Origin: Myxococcales bacterium
GTDB taxonomy: Bacteria; Desulfobacterota_B; Binatia; UBA1149; SPBQ01
Assembly (NCBI GenBank): GCA_004525875.1
Contig: SPBQ01000009.1
Coordinates: 1 to 15,722, forward strand
Direction of reading: 5' to 3'
DNA: 15,722 nt
Below the pieces are notes generated by a model. That model searched no databases, had not been told where the DNA came from, and worked only from the letters and a program-made list of their open reading frames with translations. Shown here in pieces: positions 1-6,951 of this stretch. Within the stretch, counting starts at the first letter, position 1. Every line of letters begins with the position of its first letter. Position numbers and translations under genes: made by a program.

Positions 1-63
1 CGGTGGATCCCCACCATAGCCTCTGAACTCGCGCGGATAGGGAGAAGCTTCTTCGATGCTCAT
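1..63 (-). CDS. N-terminus of a PuuE/allantoinase-like polysaccharide deacetylase (partial, runs off the left edge)
   Basis: Reading the minus strand from the ATG at 63-61 gives 21 open codons: MSIEEASPYPREFRGYGGDP followed by a final Pro. The YPR-x-x-x-GYG-x-x-PP pattern is the usual start of PuuE-type polysaccharide deacetylase (NodB-fold) proteins, which in that family leads into a WP-x-GARIAV-x-FVLNYEEG stretch lying outside this window. Family members hydrolyse allantoin or related cyclic amides, or remove acetyl groups from sugars. The start is preceded on the minus strand by a GGGGG stretch about eight bases upstream. The gene begins 89 bases after the stop of the giant cyclase/ATPase frame and has the same orientation, so co-transcription is possible. 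The call rests on a short N-terminal motif from memory of the family; the catalytic part is not visible. Confidence 0.6.
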   Translation of the reverse strand, partial: MSIEEASPYPREFRGYGGDPP

Positions 64-152
64 GCCATTGCCCCCGAGAGGGACCCTCACAGATCGGCGT
101 CCAGGCGTCCATCAGATCGGCGGACTTTCAGGTTTTGATTGCTACGCAGTAC

Positions 153-3110
153 TCACGCCGTTCGGTTGGTCGCATCGTTCACGGCGGACAGCTCCTCGAA
201 GCGCGTGAGCGCCGTGTCGAGATCGTCGATCTCGAAGAACTCCAGGCGTGTGACGAGGCCCCGCTCCATGATAGAAAGAGTGAGCCAGTCGGTCTCGTAC
301 GGGCCGCCGTCGGGAACGGTTCCCGTGCGCCGACTGGTGACGATCGCGCCGGTTCGGTTCCAGGCCGGCCAATGGCAGCCGTTATCGAACTGCGTGTCCG
401 GCGAAAGCTCCCACAGGGCGGTGAGCGACTCGCAGTAGGCATTGCGCCCTTCGATCATGCCGATACCGGTTCGGCGGTGGTCGTGCACGACGAGATCCTC
501 GGCCCAGGCCGTTCGAAGCTGCGTCAGATCGTAGGCGTTGAACGCATCGGTAGCCGTCGAGATCCCATCGACCCACGGCTTCACCGTCGGATCGATCGCA
601 ACCCAGCGTGCCCATGCCTCGCGAAGTGCGGCGCGCTTCTCGTCGATGTCGAAGAAGATCGTGGCTGTGCACAACCCGGCCTCGTCGACTTCGATCACCA
701 GAAGAAACTCGACTTCGAAGCGGCCGTCGGTAGGACCGCCTGCCCACAGCACGCGAGCGACGGCAACGCGGTCGCCCGCGGTTCCCACGATCTGGAGGTG
801 CTCGGGGCGAGCGCCCGAAGCCAGCCGCTCACGTGCGGACGCGAGCATCAATTCTCTGTCACCGGACATACCCACCATGGGTCGGCGGTCCTCCCACACG
901 AGATCGGGCGAGCTCAGCGCACGTGCAGCATCGAGGTCCTCTGCGCCGAACGCCGCCCACATGCGTTCCATGGTCACCGTTGCAGCATTGGGCCTCGCAA
1001 TTGCCGCGAGAGGATCGGCTGTCGAGCTCCCATGCAGCCGCTCAAAGCGCGCAATCGCCAGGTCGAGATTCTCGATCTCGAAGATCTCGATGCCGGCGAT
1101 GTCACTGCCGCGATATACCGTGAGCGCAGCGAACAGCGATTCGAACTCACCCCCCTCGGCGTCGGTGCCGATCCAGCGATTGACCATCAGCAGACCCTGC
1201 TTGCTCGGCGGCAGCTGGTAGAGCGGCTCCAGCCGCACGTCCGGGCTGAGGTCGAAGAGCGCCTTCAGCGACTCGAGATAGACATCCGCGCCGTCGATCC
1301 GGCCGATTCCCGTACGCCGATGGTCATGGTGATAGTAGTCATCCGGCAATACAGCGCGCACCCCGTCGAGGTCGTGAGCGTTGAACGCGCGCAGGTACTC
1401 TCCCGATGCTCTCGGCAACCCCCCGGCGCCGTTTGCGAGCCCGCGCTCGAGGAGCTCCGCGCTGGCAGCGGCGCGGTCTTCGGTATCGAACAGGATCATC
1501 GTGCACGCCTTGCCGCTCGCGTCGATCTCGGTGATGCAGATCTTGTCGATCTCGAATGTCGACGTATCGCACGCATTGCGCCACGCGTTATGATGCATCG
1601 CGAGTCTATCACCGGCGGTGGCGAGCGGCTCGAACGAGCACGTCGCACCCACTTCGGAGACGAAGTACTGCAGTCCCGGGAGCAGTTCCTCGGCGCCACC
1701 GCGGACCAGCGAGCGTTTGCCTCGGTCCTCGAAGACGAAGTCGTCGCTGATGAGACTGCGCAGCGTGCTCCAGTCGCGAGATAGAGCCGCCGCCGCGCTG
1801 CGATCGAACGCACGCGTGGCCGCGTTCGGCGGGATGCGTAGCGGATCGTGGCGCAGCTCCTCGAAACGGGCAAGCGCCGCATTGAGGGCCTCGAGCTCGA
1901 AAAACTCCATGCGTGTCACGAGCCCCTCGGCCATGGCGTCGACGATCAGGTACTCGCTCTCGAAGGCGCCCCCACCGGCGACGTTTCCCGAGCGCCGGAT
2001 GGTGCTGACCGCCGCGCTCCGGTCGAGCGCTAGCCAGTGCTGCCCGAACTCCGCCTGCATGTCCGGCGAGAGCTCCCACAGGACTGAGATGGCACGAAGA
2101 TACTCCTCGATCCCTTCGATACGGCCGATGCCGGTGCGCCGGTGGTCCTCGACGACGATATCCTCTACGAAGATCCGCCGCGTGGGGCTCAGATCATGAT
2201 CGTTGAACGCGTCGGTCTTGGTCGCGACGACCTCTATCCACGGCTTCGCCACCGGATCGACCGCCGCCCAGCGATTCCATACCTCTTGCTGCGCAGCGCG
2301 CGCGTCGTCGACGTCGATCAAGAGGATGGCCACAAGCTGCCCGGATTCGTCGACTTCCATCAGTGCGAGATACTCGATCTCGAAGCGTCCGTCGGGCGGA
2401 CCGCCGGACCACATCATTCGCCACAGACCAACCCGATCGCCGCCCGTGGACAGCAGCCAGGTCTCGGGCAGGGCACCCATCGATTCGCGCTCGCCCGCCG
2501 AAGCAATCATCAGTTCGACGTCGCCGGAGAGCAGCGACATACGCCGGCGGTCCTCGAAGACCATTGCAGGCGCACAGATCCGCCGCAGCGCATCCCAGTC
2601 GCCGCTCTCGTGCCCGACCTTGAAGGCCGCGTGCCAGCGGTCCATCGCTGCGGTTGCCGCCGTGGGCCTGGCGATAACAGCGAGCGAGCAGGGGACGGCG
2701 TTCGCGGTCCGTTCCTCGAAGCGAGCGAAGGCTTCATCGATCTGCTCGGGGTCGTAGATCTCGTAACCTTTCAACTTTCCGGTCTCGTCCCATTGACCAA
2801 CGGTCAGCATCGCGGCTTCGTGAGCACCGCCCTCGCGAGTACCGATCCGCGTCACCCAGAACAGATAGACGAGCCCGCAGACGCGCAGGTGGTCGAGGCG
2901 ATAGCGGGCGTCGGGCGATAGCTCGAAGAGTGCCCGCTGCGAATCGATGAGCGTATCGACATCGCGAAGCGTTGGCCCCCAGCCGAGCAAGCGGCAGTCC
3001 TCCACGCGGAACCCTGAAGCGCAGATCGCACGGATCGCGTCCCAGTCGCGGTGATTCATCGCTTCGAGCAATCGCCTGGTGTCGCCGGCGGCGCCCTCTC
3101 GCTCAGCGCC
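153..3110 (-). CDS. Seven further SnoaL/NTF2-like domains (C-terminal piece of the giant protein)
   Basis: The frame is open from 3206, but domain similarity begins only at the G10 run, so the upstream 32 codons are shadow sequence in the alternate frame. From there about 985 residues make up SnoaL/NTF2-like units 10 to 16, ending NRTA and TGA. Units alternate between two types. One carries EDRR followed by a serine/glycine-rich turn. The other carries DHRRTGIG followed by I-x-G, and ends in RFEEL. No enzyme motif, signal peptide or membrane segment is visible. The first plausible methionine is M at 3059 (MNHRDWDAI), without a clear ribosome binding site and inside a domain, so independent translation is unlikely. 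The domain fold is a small alpha+beta barrel with a pocket, used in other proteins for ligand binding or isomerase/hydrolase chemistry; which applies here is unknown. Confidence 0.75.
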   Translation of the reverse strand, partial: GAEREGAAGDTRRLLEAMNHRDWDAIRAICASGFRVEDCRLLGWGPTLRDVDTLIDSQRALFELSPDARYRLDHLRVCGLVYLFWVTRIGTREGGAHEAAMLTVGQWDETGKLKGYEIYDPEQIDEAFARFEERTANAVPCSLAVIARPTAATAAMDRWHAAFKVGHESGDWDALRRICAPAMVFEDRRRMSLLSGDVELMIASAGERESMGALPETWLLSTGGDRVGLWRMMWSGGPPDGRFEIEYLALMEVDESGQLVAILLIDVDDARAAQQEVWNRWAAVDPVAKPWIEVVATKTDAFNDHDLSPTRRIFVEDIVVEDHRRTGIGRIEGIEEYLRAISVLWELSPDMQAEFGQHWLALDRSAAVSTIRRSGNVAGGGAFESEYLIVDAMAEGLVTRMEFFELEALNAALARFEELRHDPLRIPPNAATRAFDRSAAAALSRDWSTLRSLISDDFVFEDRGKRSLVRGGAEELLPGLQYFVSEVGATCSFEPLATAGDRLAMHHNAWRNACDTSTFEIDKICITEIDASGKACTMILFDTEDRAAASAELLERGLANGAGGLPRASGEYLRAFNAHDLDGVRAVLPDDYYHHDHRRTGIGRIDGADVYLESLKALFDLSPDVRLEPLYQLPPSKQGLLMVNRWIGTDAEGGEFESLFAALTVYRGSDIAGIEIFEIENLDLAIARFERLHGSSTADPLAAIARPNAATVTMERMWAAFGAEDLDAARALSSPDLVWEDRRPMVGMSGDRELMLASARERLASGARPEHLQIVGTAGDRVAVARVLWAGGPTDGRFEVEFLLVIEVDEAGLCTATIFFDIDEKRAALREAWARWVAIDPTVKPWVDGISTATDAFNAYDLTQLRTAWAEDLVVHDHRRTGIGMIEGRNAYCESLTALWELSPDTQFDNGCHWPAWNRTGAIVTSRRTGTVPDGGPYETDWLTLSIMERGLVTRLEFFEIDDLDTALTRFEELSAVNDATNRTA

Positions 3111-6100
3111 CCCCCCCCTCCGAGTAGCGCGCATCGAGCTCGGCGTAGCCGGCCTCCACCTGGTCGCAGCCGAAGGTAACCATCCGCGTCGCGTCACCGT
3201 TCTCATTCACCTCGACGACGACGAGCAGCTCGATCTCGCTCGGACCGACATCGCCGCTCTCGCCCCGCGAGCTCCAGCGAACCAGAGCGCAACGCCCCCC
3301 CCGCGTAGCGACCACTTGCGCTTCGACCTGCGACTGGTTCATGTCGAACCACGGACGGATCCCCGCAAGGAACTCGTCCCGATCGGCGTCGAAGCGAAGC
3401 ATCTTGCGGCGGCCGAGGCACCGGAACTCGGGCGCCAGCAGCGCAACGCACCGCGCCCAGTCGTTCGCTCTCATTGCTTCGCTCGCCCGATCGAGCGTTC
3501 GCGTCGCAGCGTTCTCGAATCGCAACGACGAGGAGGGGATGACCGACGCGGACAGCTCCTCGAAGCGTGCGAACGCCGCATCGAGCGCATCCCCGTCCCA
3601 CACGTCGAAGCGTCGGTGTCGGCCGTCTTCGTTCAGCTCGGCGACCAACACGCACGGGATCTCGAAGGCGCCCCCCTCCCGCGTGCCGTACCAGGAGTAC
3701 TTCCAGAGGGCTGCGCGCAGGCTGGTTCGCACGTGGTCCGAGCGCATCCGTACATCCGGCGCGAGCGTCACCAGCTCCTGGAGCGGGGGCACCCACGCGG
3801 CCGCACCTTGCAACGTGCCCCACCCCACAAATCGGTGGTTGGTGGCGACCTGGTCGTCTGCACCCGTCTGGGCCATCGCGCCCCAATCGCGGCACTCGAA
3901 CGTGCGTCGAGTGGCAGCAACCCATGAAGACGCCTGCCGGTGTACGGCGGCCTCGCCGGCCTCCCAGAGAGCGTCGAGCTGAGCGTAGGCGGCATCGAGG
4001 TCATCGAGATCGTAGCGATCGTAGCCGACGATCTCTCGGCGCTCGTTCGTCTCGACGACGAAGAGCGAGTCGATCTCGCTGGGGCCCACCGGCTCCTCGG
4101 CCACTTCCGCGCACAGGCGTACGAGCACCAGGTGCTCCCCGCGCGTCGCGATCAACGGCAGCGAAGCGCTCACCGCCATCGCGAGTATCGGACGCGTGAA
4201 TTCAACGAACTCCTCGTGGTCGAGATCCAGCTGGAACTGACGCCGGTGATCTCGATAGCGAAACGTCGACGCATGCGGCTCCCAGAACCCGCGCTCGTCG
4301 CGTCGCGACCAGGCCGCAATGCTCTCGCGCATCACTTCGAAAGCGCTGTTCGCGAACGGAAGGCCGCGAGACCGCGTCGGGGAGTTGATCTCTCCGAAGC
4401 GCGCGAACGCCGTGTCGACCGCGTCTGCATCCCAGACATCCATGCGCCGGTGCCGGCCATCCTCGCCAAGCTCGGTGACGATGACGATCGGCGTCTCGAA
4501 CGCGCCACCGTCTTGCGTACCCGACCACGTGAGCTGTACGAGCGTCCCGAGCTCGCTCAGTCGCAAATGGTTGGCGCGCATCCGCACGTCTGGCGCCAGC
4601 GCGACCAGCTCCTGGAGCGGACGAACCCATACATCAGAGCCCTCGATGCTTCCCCAACCAACCAGCCTGTGGTTCTGCGCTACCTGGTCCGACGACCCGA
4701 GTCGCGCCATGGCATCCCAGTCGCGGCTCTTGAAAGCGCGCTGGAACTCGACGAGGTACGCCAGTGCAACTGGATACTCAGCACCCTCACCGGCCGCGTA
4801 ACGTGCTTCGAGCTCCGCGTAGGCGGCTTCGAGGTCGTCGGCGTCGAAACGAACCACCGCGACGAAGCGGTCACCGCGTTCATTCGTTTCGGCAATATTG
4901 AGGTGCTCTAGATCGCTGGGGCCGACATCTCCGTCGGCCACCTCGATGCGAGCGCGATAGAGCAAGAGCCGATCGCCGCGTGTGGCTACGATGTCGGACT
5001 CGAGGCTCACGGTGTCCATATCGCCCAGCGCGCGCGACATCCCGATGAAATCATCTCTATCGATATCGAGACGCGCCATATGCCTGCGGTCGCTACAGCG
5101 GAAGTTCGGGTCCAAGAGCTCAGTTAGCCTCGCCCAATCGCGCGCGCCGAAGCACGCGACCGTGCGCTCTTGGAGCTCGACTGCGGTGTTGTCGAAACGA
5201 GAGCTGCGAGCTCCCGATGCGCCCGCCTCATCCCCGCCGCCGACGAGCTCGTCGAAACGCGCAAGCGCCTCAGCCTCGCAACCCAGGTCGAAGTACTCGC
5301 TGTTCTTGACGAGGCCATCGCTCCCACAGACGGCGAGCAGCAGGAACGGCCGTTCGTAGGCGCCGCCACTGGCGAGCGTGATGCCCGAGTTCATGGTGCG
5401 CACGAGCAACGCCTCGGGGCTCAGAGCCAGCACGTCATCGACACGGAACTCGACGCCGCTCGCGAGAGCGAACAGGGAATCGAAGTGTGCACGGAGTTCT
5501 TTCCAACTGCGTGCCGACCACGTTCCAAGAACGCGGTGGTCGACGGACGCTACGTCCGGAGCAACCAAGGGCGCCCAGCGATCGACATCGGACGCGTCGA
5601 CGTACGCCGACATGGCTCTTGCCGTCACTTCCGCACGATCGCGGTCGAGACCACCAGGAAGCAGCTCGGCGTAGCGCTCGTAGAAACGGCCGACCGCGAC
5701 GCTCAGGTGATCCGGAGCGAAGATCTCGTATCGCCGGCTTCGCCCTACCTCGTCGATCTCGGCGAGGACGATGTGCTCCATCTCGTACTCGGCGACGTCG
5801 AAGCTGCCCCCCGACGTTCCAGTCGCAGAGATCCGTCTGCGGCAGAGACACATCGAATCGGTGAGCGTCGCGAGCACCTCGAGTCGAAACTCGAGATCGG
5901 CCAGCCGCATCATACGCCTGGCTGACTCGAGCTGGCCCTCGCGCCCGTACGTGGCACCGGCGGGGTGGTCGACCGTCTCCAGGGATTCGCCGCACAGAGC
6001 ATCGACTGCGTCGAGATCGCGCGCCCGGAACGCGGCCTCGAGCGCAGCCATCTTCGCGCTCGCGGCGTTCGGTCGCAGGCGGCGGAGCTTCGACGGCGGC

Positions 6101-6951
6101 TCCACCGTCTGTGTCGCCACGTCATCGAAGCGAGCGAGCGCGCCGGCGCGGTCGTCTACATCGAACAGCTCCTGTCGTGTAATTCGACCGTCCTGGCCGA
6201 AGGCCGACAGCGAGTAGAAGCTGCTCTCGAAAGCACCCCCGCTCGCGCGTAGCTTGCCGGATACCGTGGTCCGCCGCAGGAGCGCATCCGCGCTCAGACC
6301 GAGCACCTCGTCGATGCGAATGGTGCGGTCCTGCGCGAGCTCTTCGGTTGCGGCGCTCCACGCCGACGCCTTCTGTCTCGTGAGGAGCGTCCCGTAGCCA
6401 ACCAGGCGGTGATCGACGATTTCGACGTCCGGCATCATGACGTCGTCCACCTGATACTCGGGCGACACGGTGAACATTCCCAGGACCGCATGCGCCGTGG
6501 TCACGGCATGATCGCGCGCCTGGCCCTCGGGCAAGCGCTCGGCATAGCGTTGGTAGAATCGGGCAACGGCCTCACCCAGTCGGTCTGCGGCAAACACCTC
6601 GACCCGCGAGATGCCATCGCTACCGTCAGTCTCGGCAATCAACACCTCTTGAAATTCCGTCGGACCAAACGCCGCAAAGTCTCCCCCCTCCAGGCCGGAC
6701 ACCACGGTCGAGGCACGCACAAGAGCAAGATCGAAGCCCAGCGCCGCAACAATCTCACCGCGACAGGGCAGCTGCCCGGCCCTGAAAGCCGCTGTCCAGC
6801 GGGCGATGTTCTCGCGCTTTCCAGACGTGACACCCGTCGTGTGATGCACGAGCACGTGATCATCCGATAACAAGGCGTCGAACGCCGCGGCATCGCGCGC
6901 GTTGATCGCAGCGACGAGTCGCTCACATAGAACAGTCGCCGAGTTCGGCCG
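156..6951 (-). repeat. Array of sixteen SnoaL/NTF2-like coding units in eight A/B pairs
   Basis: Approximate unit starts on the minus strand, read rightmost first: 6951, 6501, 6093, 5625, 5220, 4767, 4362, 3933, 3525, 3108, 2663, 2237, 1826, 1406, 989 and 572. The pair length is 834-873 bases throughout. Type B units carry a DHR/NHR motif: VDHRLVGYG, VDHRVLG, QNHRLVGWG, TNHRFVGWG, EDCRLLGWG, then DHRRTGIG three times. Type A units carry DRR or DH at the same place and most begin with N-[AST]-A. Pairs cluster by sequence. Pairs 1-2 end their A unit in ARFY/GRFY-x-RYAE. Pairs 3-5 share VGPSE or VGPSD in the A unit. Pairs 6-8 share NAAT or TAAT starts, and pairs 6 and 8 share the KPW junction. 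This suggests expansion by whole-pair duplication in at least three rounds. Unit 10 has Cys in place of the motif His. Confidence 0.85.

Noticed and set aside
135..1784. Long plus-strand open frame of 549 codons opposite the NTF2 array
   Set aside because: It lies antisense to clearly repetitive, family-like coding sequence; its product is Arg/His/Glu-rich with no recognisable domain, as expected of a shadow frame in high-GC DNA. Similar plus-strand frames at 2142-2921, 3940-4911 and 7207-8214 are rejected for the same reason.
3111..3206. N-terminal 32 codons of the third piece in its own frame, up to the ATG at 3206
   Set aside because: This stretch overlaps the well-conserved end of repeat unit 9 in the other frame and is Arg-rich without similarity to the units, so it is not a genuine start.
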